Of a stretch of DNA of 64,000 nt, positions 7,601 through 15,352 are shown piece after piece. Position numbers and translations under genes: made by a program. The stretch lies in contig OY781965.2 of NCBI GenBank assembly GCA_963677395.2, forward strand, positions 3,596,001-3,660,000. The letters are read 5' to 3'. The notes under the pieces are model-generated. The model worked only from the letters and a program-made list of their open reading frames with translations. It was not told the origin of the DNA and searched no databases. This DNA comes from G963667975 sp963677395 (GTDB lineage Bacteria; Bacteroidota; Bacteroidia; Bacteroidales; G963667975). Each line of letters opens with the position of its first letter. The first letter of the stretch is position 1.

Positions 7601-8423
7601 CTATATTTCGGCAGCATTTTCATTTTGCTGCCAATTTATAGTTTTTTATTATATTTGTACTCTAATTTTTAAAACTATCACAACGGATAAATTAAATATT
7701 GAACAACTTAAAGATTATTTCAAAGATAAAGAAAGCTTTGAAACATCTGATATTGTAAGGTTTTATTTACAAAGGGAACCGGAAATAAAAACGACTACAA
7801 TAAATTGGAGAGTTTATAATTTGGTGCAATCTGGCGTTTTGAATAGGATTGGAAGAGGTAGATTTTCAATTGGTAAAAACAGGGTTTATGTACCGGAAAT
7901 ATCTTCTAAAATAAAATCAGTCCACTCAAAGCTAAAAAAAGAATTTCCATATTTGAGAATGTGCATTTGGAATACCTCTTCTTTAAATGAATTTATGATT
8001 CATCAGCCGGGAAGATTCTACATACTTATTGAGGTGGATAAAGAAGCTGTACGATCGGTATTTTTTTATTTAAAAGAGCATAAACTATCTGTGTTTATTG
8101 AACCTACAAAGGATTTAATTGAAAAATACTTACCTGATGAAAAAGAAACCTTAATCGTAAAGTCTCTGGTTTCAGAAGCTCCATTACAAACAATAAACAA
8201 AATTAACTCGCCCACAATTGAAAAAATGTTGGTTGATATTTTTTGTGATGATATAATATTTACGGCTCAACAAGGTTCTGAAATGAGAACTATTTTTCAG
8301 GAAGCATTAAAAAAATACACTGTAAATGAGAGTCGTATGATGCGATATGCCGATAGACGAAGGAAAAAAGAAAGCTTTCGTGAATATTTAAATTCAATTT
8401 CAAATTTACGGCAGCAAAGTTGA
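7566..8423 (+). CDS. AbiEi-like antitoxin (DUF6577-type), start uncertain
   Basis: This is the likely antitoxin and transcriptional autorepressor of a type IV AbiE system; the next gene is the AbiEii toxin. The conserved region begins at LNIEQLKDYFKDKESFETSDIV (from about 7692) with a winged-helix-like N-terminus (NWRVYNLVQSGVLNRIGRGRFSIG), followed by a mixed C-terminal domain ending in a basic helix (RMMRYADRRRKKESFREYL). The coordinates give the longest frame from a TTG at 7566, but that start lies upstream of the predicted promoter. After the predicted transcription start (about 7663) there is no in-frame ATG, GTG or TTG before the conserved domain; ATT at 7698 is the nearest plausible initiator. 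The stop is 21 nt before the toxin start. Confidence 0.75.
   Translation: MLKSAILHSHPFYISAAFSFCCQFIVFYYICTLIFKTITTDKLNIEQLKDYFKDKESFETSDIVRFYLQREPEIKTTTINWRVYNLVQSGVLNRIGRGRFSIGKNRVYVPEISSKIKSVHSKLKKEFPYLRMCIWNTSSLNEFMIHQPGRFYILIEVDKEAVRSVFFYLKEHKLSVFIEPTKDLIEKYLPDEKETLIVKSLVSEAPLQTINKINSPTIEKMLVDIFCDDIIFTAQQGSEMRTIFQEALKKYTVNESRMMRYADRRRKKESFREYLNSISNLRQQS
7610..7641 (+). promoter_or_regulatory. Operator-like inverted repeat, copy 1, upstream of abiEi
   Basis: GGCAGCA (7610-7616), 9 nt, TGCTGCC (7626-7632) form a perfect 7-9-7 inverted repeat of 23 bp, followed by AATTTATAG to 7641. It overlaps the -33 element of the predicted abiE promoter. AbiEi antitoxins are known to repress their own operon by binding inverted repeats at the promoter, so this is the likely target. 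Confidence 0.6.
7624..7657 (+). promoter_or_regulatory. Promoter of the abiE operon
   Basis: TTTG at 7624-7627, 22 nt, and a perfect TATATTTG at 7650-7657. The predicted start of transcription is near 7663. The -33 element lies inside the inverted repeat at 7610-7632. Confidence 0.6.
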
Positions 8424-8441
8424 TATACTGCCAATTTATAG
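8410..8441 (+). promoter_or_regulatory. Operator-like inverted repeat, copy 2, at the abiEi-abiEii junction
   Basis: GGCAGCA (8410-8416), 9 nt, TACTGCC (8426-8432), then AATTTATAG to 8441. Arms, spacing and the 9-nt tail match copy 1 at 7610-7641, with one changed base in the right arm and an unrelated 9-nt centre. It spans the abiEi stop codon and ends 3 nt before the abiEii ATG. Confidence 0.55.
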
Positions 8442-8444
8442 AAT

Positions 8445-9512
8445 ATGATAGATAAAGATAAAATTACGTTAGACTGGATAACTAAAGTTTCTAAAGAAAA
8501 CCGAAATGCCGATAAAATATTGGTTGAAAAGGTAATTCGTGCCCTTTCACTATTAGAAGGATTAGTGAAACAAAAACTCTCTTTTGTTTTTAAGGAAGGC
8601 ACAGCATTAATGTTGCATTTGAATTCATCAAAAAGGGTATCGATAGACGTTGATATTATAATGCCTGTAAAACCTGAAAAATTGGATGAATTACTTGATG
8701 GTGTTGCTTCAGAACAAGGCTTTCTGAGAAAAGAATTGCAGCAGCGAAATACAAATTCGAAAATTGATAAAGCTCACTATAAATTTTATTATAACCCGTT
8801 ACATAAAACAAGTAAAGACGAAGAATATGTATTGCTTGATATCCTTTTTGAAGAAGTGCAATACAAGAATTTGGTTGAACTCAAAATACAGTCTTCATTT
8901 TTACCTGAAAAAGAATCTCCATTAACCGTTAAGTCTGCATGTTTAGAAGATATTACAGGCGATAAATTAACGGCTTTTGCCCCAAACACTACTGGAATTC
9001 CATATTTTAAAGGCAAGGAAAGCATGAGTATGGAAATCATTAAACAGTTATATGATATTGATAATCTGTTTAATAATGCGACCGACATAGAAACTATTAA
9101 AACTACATTTAAAAAGTTTGCTAAAACGGAACTTGAGTATAGGGAAATGAATAATCTTTCTGAGAAAGACGTTTTGGAAGATATTTATCAAACCTCTTTA
9201 TGTATTGTAAGCAGGGGTGCTGATGGAGAAGGCGATTTTGACCAATTACAACAGGGAATTCAGCGTGTTTCAAGATTTATTTTCTCCGAAAGCTATCATA
9301 TCGAAAAGGCAATTACCCATGCTTCAAAAGCTGCGTATGTGGCAACCTTAATAAAACATGATTACAAAACAATTGAAAAATATAGTAATCCATTACAGAT
9401 GAAAGACTGGCTTATTGCCGAACCAATGAACACAAAACTAAACCGATTGAAAAAGTCCAACCCGGAAGCCTTTTTTTATTGGTATAAAATTTATGAATTA
9501 GAAACAAAGTAG
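8445..9512 (+). CDS. abiEii: AbiEii/AbiGii-family nucleotidyltransferase toxin
   Basis: This 355-residue protein is the toxin half of the type IV pair. The nucleotidyltransferase core is near the N-terminus: FKEGTALMLHL, then R-x-S-I-D-V-D-I near residues 65-72, which supplies the paired acidic metal ligands. The family motif DKLTAFAPNTTG follows near residue 170. AbiEii proteins are GTP-binding nucleotidyltransferases that halt growth and can abort phage infection, with AbiEi acting at the transcriptional level. The ATG at 8445 has no Shine-Dalgarno sequence and sits just behind the second operator copy. Base composition is lower in G+C than the adjacent purM, in keeping with acquisition by transfer. 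Confidence 0.88.
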   Translation: MIDKDKITLDWITKVSKENRNADKILVEKVIRALSLLEGLVKQKLSFVFKEGTALMLHLNSSKRVSIDVDIIMPVKPEKLDELLDGVASEQGFLRKELQQRNTNSKIDKAHYKFYYNPLHKTSKDEEYVLLDILFEEVQYKNLVELKIQSSFLPEKESPLTVKSACLEDITGDKLTAFAPNTTGIPYFKGKESMSMEIIKQLYDIDNLFNNATDIETIKTTFKKFAKTELEYREMNNLSEKDVLEDIYQTSLCIVSRGADGEGDFDQLQQGIQRVSRFIFSESYHIEKAITHASKAAYVATLIKHDYKTIEKYSNPLQMKDWLIAEPMNTKLNRLKKSNPEAFFYWYKIYELETK

Positions 9513-9632
9513 GATTTATGGGACGTTCAACAGTACATTACGCAGATAACAAGACAAATAACATCAATAAAAATAGTAATATAAACAGTGCACAGCACCC
9601 AGTTTGATTGATATATTCTTTATTGGTGCATC

Positions 9633-9666
9633 ACACTGATACACGATAGAAAAATTTCTATTTTTG
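9633..9666 (+). promoter_or_regulatory. Promoter of purM, possibly giving a leaderless mRNA
   Basis: TTGG at 9633-9636, 22 nt, and a perfect TATTTTTG at 9659-9666. The purM ATG is at 9671, only 4 nt after the -7 element, so transcription would start at or next to the start codon. Confidence 0.5.
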
Positions 9667-9670
9667 CATC

Positions 9671-10846
9671 ATGAATCAGGATTTACGTTATTCACAGCGC
9701 GGTGTTTCTGCATCGAAAGAAGATGTTCACAACGCCATCCGTACTATAGACAAGGGTATTTTTCCGAAAGCATTTTGTAAAGTGATCCCCGACCTGCTGG
9801 CCGGTGATGAAAATTATTGCAACATTATGCATGCCGACGGAGCCGGAACTAAATCATCTTTGGCCTATCTGTACTGGAAAGAAACTGGAGATATGAGCGT
9901 TTGGAAAGGCATTGCCCAGGATGCCATTGTGATGAATCTCGATGATTTACTGTGCGTAGGTGCTACAGACAATATCCTGCTTTCGTCCACCATCGGGCGA
10001 AATAAAAATAAAATACCTGGTGAGGTAATTTCGGCAATCATCAATGGAACAGAGGAATTTCTTCAGGAAATGCGTGATCTGGGCATTGGAATGTATCTTA
10101 CCGGGGGAGAAACCGCTGATGTAGGCGATCTGGTTCGTACCATCATTGTGGACTCAACCGTTACCGCACGTATGAAGCGCAGCGAGGTGATCTCGAACGA
10201 CCGGATTCAGCCGGGCGATGTAATTGTCGGGCTTTCGTCAACCGGAAAATCCACTTACGAAAAAGAGTACAACGGAGGCATGGGCAGCAACGGACTTACT
10301 TCGGCCCGCCACGATGTGTTTCAGCACAATTATGCTTCAGCATTTCCCGAAAGTTATGACAATTCAATTCCGGAAGAACTGGTTTATTCCGGCAAACTGA
10401 AGCTCACCGATAAAACCGAAATAGAAGGCGTTGATGCCGGAAAAATGGTGCTCTCCCCTACCCGTACCTATGCTCCTGTTATCAAGAAAATTCTGGAAGC
10501 TTTGCGTCCGGAAGTTCATGGCATGGTACATTGCAGCGGTGGCGCTCAAACCAAAGTGCTGCATTTTATCGATAATTTGCACGTAATAAAGAACAATCTC
10601 TTCCCTGTTCCGCCTCTGTTCCGGATGATTCAAAACCAATCGGGCACACCTTGGCAAGAGATGTATAAAGTATTTAACATGGGTCACCGTATGGAAATCT
10701 ACGTGAAAGAAGCGTTTGCGCAACAAATCATCGATATTTCCAAGTCATTCAATATCGAAGCACAGATTATCGGGAAATGTGAACCCTTTACCGGAAAAAA
10801 AGTAAGCGTTGAAACGGAACACGGAAAATTTGAATACGAAGGATAA
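9671..10846 (+). CDS. purM: Phosphoribosylformylglycinamidine cyclo-ligase (AIR synthase)
   Basis: This cytosolic enzyme closes the imidazole ring in purine synthesis: FGAM plus ATP gives AIR. The 391-residue protein is the longer form common in Bacteroidota. Recognisable parts are the N-terminal RYSQRGVSASKEDV, the ADGAGTKSSLAY phosphate-binding motif near residues 55-66, the ATP-grip-like GIGMYLTGGETADVGD near residue 140, and GLSSTGKSTYEKEYNGGMGSNGLTSAR in the middle. No other purine gene is adjacent. It begins 4 nt after a strong -7 element. Confidence 0.95.
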   Translation: MNQDLRYSQRGVSASKEDVHNAIRTIDKGIFPKAFCKVIPDLLAGDENYCNIMHADGAGTKSSLAYLYWKETGDMSVWKGIAQDAIVMNLDDLLCVGATDNILLSSTIGRNKNKIPGEVISAIINGTEEFLQEMRDLGIGMYLTGGETADVGDLVRTIIVDSTVTARMKRSEVISNDRIQPGDVIVGLSSTGKSTYEKEYNGGMGSNGLTSARHDVFQHNYASAFPESYDNSIPEELVYSGKLKLTDKTEIEGVDAGKMVLSPTRTYAPVIKKILEALRPEVHGMVHCSGGAQTKVLHFIDNLHVIKNNLFPVPPLFRMIQNQSGTPWQEMYKVFNMGHRMEIYVKEAFAQQIIDISKSFNIEAQIIGKCEPFTGKKVSVETEHGKFEYEG

Positions 10847-10875
10847 TCAGTGAGTAATTATCAAAAAAACTGATA

Positions 10876-10986
10876 ATGACCGATAAAACAATATTTTACA
10901 TTGTATTAATCATAGCTTCATTGATTTTATCAATTGCCAAAATCATTATCAATTATCGAAACAATGATTGGTTTAATAAAGACTAG
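10876..10986 (+). CDS. Possible 36-residue membrane peptide
   Basis: A short frame encodes MTDKTIFYIVLIIASLILSI then AKIIINYRNNDWFNKD. It has one hydrophobic helix (about residues 6-25) followed by a polar, basic tail. It starts 29 nt after the purM stop on the same strand. I recognise no family. The clean membrane-anchor pattern makes it more credible than chance, but there is no clear ribosome-binding site. Confidence 0.35.
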   Translation: MTDKTIFYIVLIIASLILSIAKIIINYRNNDWFNKD

Positions 10987-11061
10987 TATAGTTAACTAAT
11001 TAGAATCATGCGTTTCTGAATAACGAAAACAAGAGTCTGTTCCAGAAGCCTCCTTTTTTAT

Positions 11062-11682
11062 CTATTTTCGTCCGAAATCAGCCGGAATTTCGCCCCACTG
11101 AGCCGTTTCCCATTTACGGATTTCGATACTCCATGTATTGGTTTTGAGCCATTTTTCGGCTCTTTCAATCAGTTCGAACACGTAATCATTACTTGCATCG
11201 CGTTCGAGTTTGGTTTTGCATTTTTTATTTTTAACCCAAATGATGGCATTGGCCGAATCAGAGTAAATCGGAATATTCACATTGCGCTGTTTCAGATAAG
11301 CCAAACCATGAACAATCGCCAGAAATTCACCGATATTATTGGTTGCATTGGGAAAAGGTCCCTGATGAAAGAGTTGTTCACCCGAAGCCATATATACGCC
11401 TCTGTATTCCATATCGCCCGGATTTCCGCTACAGGCAGCATCCACGCACAGGCAATCACCCTTAGGCTTCGAAAACAGTGATGCTGTAGCCTGTTTTGCT
11501 TTTTGCTGATAGATATGCTTACGATAATCCTCCTTAAACGCAATTTTAGCTTCCGTTAAGCCCGGAAACGATTTGTAAGCCACATCACTCTGTCCTTTTA
11601 TCTGCGCTTCGCATTCGGCCCATGATTCATAAATTCCGGGATTAAGTCCCTTCCACACAACATAATACTTTTTGGCAGGCAT
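11062..11682 (-). CDS. RNase H family protein with N-terminal viroplasmin/RNA-binding domain
   Basis: This enzyme should cleave RNA in RNA-DNA hybrids. Residues 1-50 form the small caulimovirus-viroplasmin (hybrid-binding) domain (YYVVWKGLNPGIYESWAEC), as in eukaryotic-type RNase HI. The catalytic domain follows from about residue 76 with the expected acidic residues: Asp81 (CVDAACSGNPG), Glu119 (NIGEFLAI), Asp142 (YSDSANA) and Asp202 in the final IPADFGRK. The 206-residue length fits a Bacteroidota RNase H of this type. Its start is 3 nt beyond the meaB stop, so the two are probably co-transcribed. Confidence 0.9.
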   Translation of the reverse strand: MPAKKYYVVWKGLNPGIYESWAECEAQIKGQSDVAYKSFPGLTEAKIAFKEDYRKHIYQQKAKQATASLFSKPKGDCLCVDAACSGNPGDMEYRGVYMASGEQLFHQGPFPNATNNIGEFLAIVHGLAYLKQRNVNIPIYSDSANAIIWVKNKKCKTKLERDASNDYVFELIERAEKWLKTNTWSIEIRKWETAQWGEIPADFGRK

Positions 11683-11685
11683 AAA

Positions 11686-12786
11686 TCAGCTTTTGAATTT
11701 TGAATAATAGGTATCAATCAATTGCTGAGCCGCAATGTAGGCACTGATTTTATTTTCGAGTACATCTTTCCGGTACACTTCAAGTAATTTTTCAATTTCC
11801 GGATGCTGATAAAAGCGATTATTGAGCGACTCTTCAATAGCCTGGGTAAGAATTTTAAGCATTTGCTGCTGACGCTGATGCTCGAAATAACCATTTGCTT
11901 TGGTAAAATCGCGAAACTCCTCAACCATGCTCCACAGGGTATCAATACCCATTCCGGTAAGTGCCGAACAGGTTTCCACTTTGGGAATCCAGCCCGACTC
12001 GGCCGGAGGAAAAAGGTGAAGTGCATTTTTATACTGAGCCTGTGCCAATCTGGCTTTGGGCATATTATCTCCTTCGGCTTTATTGATGGCAATTGCATCC
12101 GCCATCTCCATAATTCCGCGTTTAATTCCCTGAAGTTCGTCACCGGCATTGGCAAGTTGGAGCAAAAGGAAGAAGTCAACCATGGAGTGTGCGGCCGTTT
12201 CTGATTGTCCAACTCCGACCGTTTCTACAATGATTACGTCAAAGCCGGCAGCTTCGCATAGTACAATACTTTCACGGGTTTTACGGGCTACTCCGCCCAG
12301 CGATCCGGCAGAAGGTGAAGGACGGATAAAGGCATTTTCGTCGGCAGAAAGTTCTTCCATACGGGTTTTGTCGCCCAGAATACTTCCTTTGGAGCGTTCA
12401 CTGCTGGGATCAATCGCCAGGACCGCCAGGCGATGACCTTTAGAGGTAAGATATTTTCCAAGTGCTTCGATAAAGGTACTTTTTCCAACACCCGGTACGC
12501 CGGTTATTCCCACCCGAATCGATTTTCCGGCATGAGGCAGCGCTTTTTCGATAATTTGCTGCGCAACTTCCTGATGTTTGGGCAACGCACTTTCAATCAT
12601 GGTAATTGCCTGACTCAGAATCACCCTGTTTTTACTCAAAATGCCATCAAGATACTGTTCCACGGTAAGTTGTGGTTTACGACGAGCTTTGAGTTTTCGT
12701 ACCAGATCTTCATTCACACTCGAGGGCTGAGGAATTCCGTCATTTACCTTAAGTGCTGATTCAAAATTGTTTTCATCATTGTGCAT
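11686..12786 (-). CDS. meaB: MeaB-type GTPase, methylmalonyl-CoA mutase chaperone
   Basis: This is a SIMIBI-class G protein that loads and protects the B12 cofactor of methylmalonyl-CoA mutase (also called ArgK). The 366 residues include the Walker A loop GITGVPGVGKSTFIEAL, the DPSS region, the ETVGVGQSE switch segment and the NKAEGD base-recognition motif, all in the family order. A C-terminal dimerisation helix follows. The mutase genes are not in the window. It is the first gene of a two-gene unit with the RNase H gene. A promoter-like box lies just upstream on the same strand. Confidence 0.94.
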   Translation of the reverse strand: MHNDENNFESALKVNDGIPQPSSVNEDLVRKLKARRKPQLTVEQYLDGILSKNRVILSQAITMIESALPKHQEVAQQIIEKALPHAGKSIRVGITGVPGVGKSTFIEALGKYLTSKGHRLAVLAIDPSSERSKGSILGDKTRMEELSADENAFIRPSPSAGSLGGVARKTRESIVLCEAAGFDVIIVETVGVGQSETAAHSMVDFFLLLQLANAGDELQGIKRGIMEMADAIAINKAEGDNMPKARLAQAQYKNALHLFPPAESGWIPKVETCSALTGMGIDTLWSMVEEFRDFTKANGYFEHQRQQQMLKILTQAIEESLNNRFYQHPEIEKLLEVYRKDVLENKISAYIAAQQLIDTYYSKFKS

Positions 12787-12804
12787 AGCAGCTACCTCCG
12801 TTTA

Positions 12805-12812
12805 CAAAGTTA
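12805..12812 (-). promoter_or_regulatory. -7 promoter element of meaB
   Basis: On the minus strand this reads TAACTTTG, a perfect TAnnTTTG box, 18 nt upstream of the meaB ATG. A -33 TTTG is not obvious. Confidence 0.4.
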
Positions 12813-12865
12813 AGCGATAAACTAATTTAAACATGTAGCAATTTTGAAAAAGGGGAGTCAAAAAT

Positions 12866-12937
12866 CAGAAGTCAGAAGACAGAAGACAGAAGTTTGACGT
12901 TTCAATTTCCTCAATCCTGTCAATCTCTTCAATCATT
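12866..12937. repeat. Two short tandem repeats between meaB and dnaG
   Basis: Four 7-bp units of CAGAAG(T/A) occupy 12866-12893. Four degenerate 9-bp units starting TCAAT occupy 12902-12937. Both are simple-sequence arrays in the divergent intergenic region; no function is evident. Confidence 0.6.
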
Positions 12938-12997
12938 CACTAATATTTTGTACATTCGCCAAAAGCTCTTACTTTCGTTGAGCGAAAATACAGGCTT

Positions 12998-14959
12998 GTG
13001 ATACCCCGCGAAATTGTTGAACAAATACTTGATACTGCACAGATTGACGAAGTGATTGGTCAGTATGTGACCTTGCGTCGTCGTGGGGCAAACTTGTTGG
13101 GTTTGTGTCCGTTTCACAATGAAAAAACACCTTCATTCAATGTGTCGGTAAGCAAGCGTATTTTCAAATGCTTTGGGTGCGGTAAAGCCGGAAATGTAGT
13201 AGATTTTGTAATGGAACACGAGCATGTTTCATTTCCGGAAGCATTGCGCTTTCTGGCAAAGAAGTACAACATTGAAATTCCGGAAATTGAGCAAACCAAA
13301 GAGGATCTAGAAACTCAAAGCCAGCGCGAAGCACTTTATCATCTCACGGCATTTGCAGCCAAAACCTTTCATGAAAATCTTTTCGAAACCGACGAAGGCA
13401 AAGCTATCGGGTTAAGTTATTTCCGCGAACGCGGCTTCAGTGATGAAACCATTAAAAAGTTTGAGTTGGGCTATTGTAAAGATGAATGGGAAGATTTCAC
13501 GAAAACAGCCTTAAAAAACGGGTACAAAATGGAGCATCTGGTTGCTTCAGGGCTAACCATCGAAAAAGAAGCGAAGCATTTCGACCGTTTCCGTGGACGT
13601 GTGATGTTCCCGATTCACAACCTTTCAGGACGTGTAATCGGGTTTGGGGGACGTATCCTTTCGTCCGATAAAAGCAAAGCAAAATATATCAATTCTCCCG
13701 AAACCGAAATCTATCTCAAAAGCAAGGTTTTATACGGAATCAATCAGTCACGCAATACCATTGTCAGCGAAGACAACTGCTATCTGGTTGAAGGCTACAC
13801 CGATGTAATTTCACTGCATCAGGCAGGAATCACCAATGTGGTGGCATCGTCCGGCACTTCGCTTACCAACGATCAGATCAAGCTCATCGGTCGGTTTACC
13901 AAAAATGTTACAATTCTTTATGATGGAGATGCAGCCGGAATCAAAGCTTCGTTTCGCGGGATTGATATGATTCTTGAACAGGGATTGAACGTAAGAATCG
14001 TTCTGTTTCCTGACGGCGAAGACCCTGACTCTTTTGCCCGGAAAAATCGTACTGCTGACGTTAAAGAGTTCATTCACAAGAATGCACAAAATTTCATTCT
14101 TTTCAAAACCGGACTTTTACTCGAAGAAGCAAAGCACGATCCGATTAAAAAAACAGCTCTGATCCGGGAAATCGTAAACTCCATTGCCATTATCCCCGAC
14201 CGCATTTCACGTTCGGTATATGTGAAAGAATGCAGTCAGTTACTCGAAGTTGCAGAGCAAACACTTATCAACGAACTCAATAAAATCTATCGCGAAAAGC
14301 ACAAGAAAAATCTTCAGAACGAAGACGAAGCCAACGCTTTACCCGAAGCAGAAAAAATCCTTCCCCCACAGCAGGAAGAACCCGTAATTGAAAATCAGAT
14401 AGAAATCCACGAGCGTGAGATTATCCGGCTTTTGCTGATGCACGGACAACGCATAACGCATCAGTCCTATCGGGATGATAATAGTCAGGAACAATTTTAC
14501 GAAGTTGCCGTTGCAACCTTTATTATCCATGAAATCCTGATAGATGAGCTTGCTTTTGAAAATACAGATTATGCCATTATTTTCGGGGAATATCAACATG
14601 CGTTAACCAATGGGTCTATCCCGGATGAGCAATTTTTTCTCCATTATGAGGATGAAAAAATCCGGCAAATGTGCATTCATATCACATCTACACCTTACAG
14701 TTTGAGCGAGAACTGGACAAAGCTTCACAATATACTGGTTCCCACGGAAGAAGAGCAACATATCCTGGATCAATTGATTATCTCCACAATCTTATCATTC
14801 AAGCTTAAAAAAGTAGAATTGATGACCGAAGAGAATCAGCGAAAGCTTAAAGAACCTCACGACGAAGAAACGCTCATCCAATTACTTCAGGAACAACTTG
14901 CATTAATTGAAATTAAGAAAAAAATATCGGCACAACTAGGACGAATTGTAACCAGGTAA
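12998..14959 (+). CDS. dnaG: DNA primase
   Basis: It makes the RNA primers for replication. The start is a GTG at 12998, which gives the typical IPREIVEQILDTAQIDEVI N-terminus. The CHC2 zinc finger is at about residues 36-65 (CPFHNEKTPSF ... CFGCGKAGN). The DnaG core follows, then the Toprim domain with LVEGYTDVISLHQAG and LYDGDAAGIKA, which carry the Glu and Asp metal ligands. The C-terminal 220 residues are the helicase-binding region and diverge as usual. The 653-residue length is normal for Bacteroidota. The adjacent 14960-15150 region shows no gene. Confidence 0.96.
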   Translation: MIPREIVEQILDTAQIDEVIGQYVTLRRRGANLLGLCPFHNEKTPSFNVSVSKRIFKCFGCGKAGNVVDFVMEHEHVSFPEALRFLAKKYNIEIPEIEQTKEDLETQSQREALYHLTAFAAKTFHENLFETDEGKAIGLSYFRERGFSDETIKKFELGYCKDEWEDFTKTALKNGYKMEHLVASGLTIEKEAKHFDRFRGRVMFPIHNLSGRVIGFGGRILSSDKSKAKYINSPETEIYLKSKVLYGINQSRNTIVSEDNCYLVEGYTDVISLHQAGITNVVASSGTSLTNDQIKLIGRFTKNVTILYDGDAAGIKASFRGIDMILEQGLNVRIVLFPDGEDPDSFARKNRTADVKEFIHKNAQNFILFKTGLLLEEAKHDPIKKTALIREIVNSIAIIPDRISRSVYVKECSQLLEVAEQTLINELNKIYREKHKKNLQNEDEANALPEAEKILPPQQEEPVIENQIEIHEREIIRLLLMHGQRITHQSYRDDNSQEQFYEVAVATFIIHEILIDELAFENTDYAIIFGEYQHALTNGSIPDEQFFLHYEDEKIRQMCIHITSTPYSLSENWTKLHNILVPTEEEQHILDQLIISTILSFKLKKVELMTEENQRKLKEPHDEETLIQLLQEQLALIEIKKKISAQLGRIVTR

Positions 14960-15152
14960 GTGGTCAGACAATTCAACAAAGCAACAACAAACCCAACTAT
15001 CTTGATGTCATATATTTATATATATGTAAGATTCTATTTATCCGATAAAAATCAAAGTTAATCGTACAGTAAAATCGGCCAACGCTCTTTAGGGATTTAC
15101 AACTACCGTCAATTAATAACTGACCACTAATCACTTTTTTTTAAATAAAACG

Positions 15153-15337
15153 TAACCTTGGAGAAAACCTTTGCGTAAAAGAATGCTCAAATAGACCGGA
15201 AAGGTTGTCTTCTTCGCTGAGAAACAATCATTTCAAGCCGTTTTTCCGACAATGTTGAACGGTATCAAAAGATGGTCATTTGATCCTGTTTGTTTTAACC
15301 CGTAAAAAGGAAGAGCACCCACTCTTCCTTTTTTTAT
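15153..15337 (+). ncRNA. Candidate small RNA ending at an orphan terminator
   Basis: No reading frame accounts for the strong terminator at 15304-15335, which lies 346 nt after dnaG and just before rsmI. A TAACCTTG box at 15153-15160 (7 of 8 to TAnnTTTG) would start an RNA of about 170 nt near 15167. Inside it AACCTTT (15166-15172) pairs with AAAGGTT (15200-15206), and CCGTT (15238-15242) with AACGG (15258-15262). The size would suit a 6S-like or other regulatory RNA, but I cannot assign a family. It may instead be a long dnaG 3' UTR. Confidence 0.35.
15304..15335 (+). terminator. Strong Rho-independent terminator upstream of rsmI
   Basis: A 12-bp perfect stem (AAAAAGGAAGAG at 15304-15315 with CTCTTCCTTTTT at 15322-15333), a 6-nt loop and a T tract to 15335. 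It lies 17 nt before the rsmI start codon. Confidence 0.88.
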
Positions 15338-15352
15338 TAATTTTACAGCCTT

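Noticed and set aside
7445..7672. 75-residue frame upstream of abiE
   Set aside because: It translates a probable interspersed repeat and the abiE operator and promoter; there is no independent start signal.
9513..9632. Element end or attachment site after abiEii
   Set aside because: I looked for a direct repeat or inverted terminal repeat matching the left side of the accessory patch and found none.
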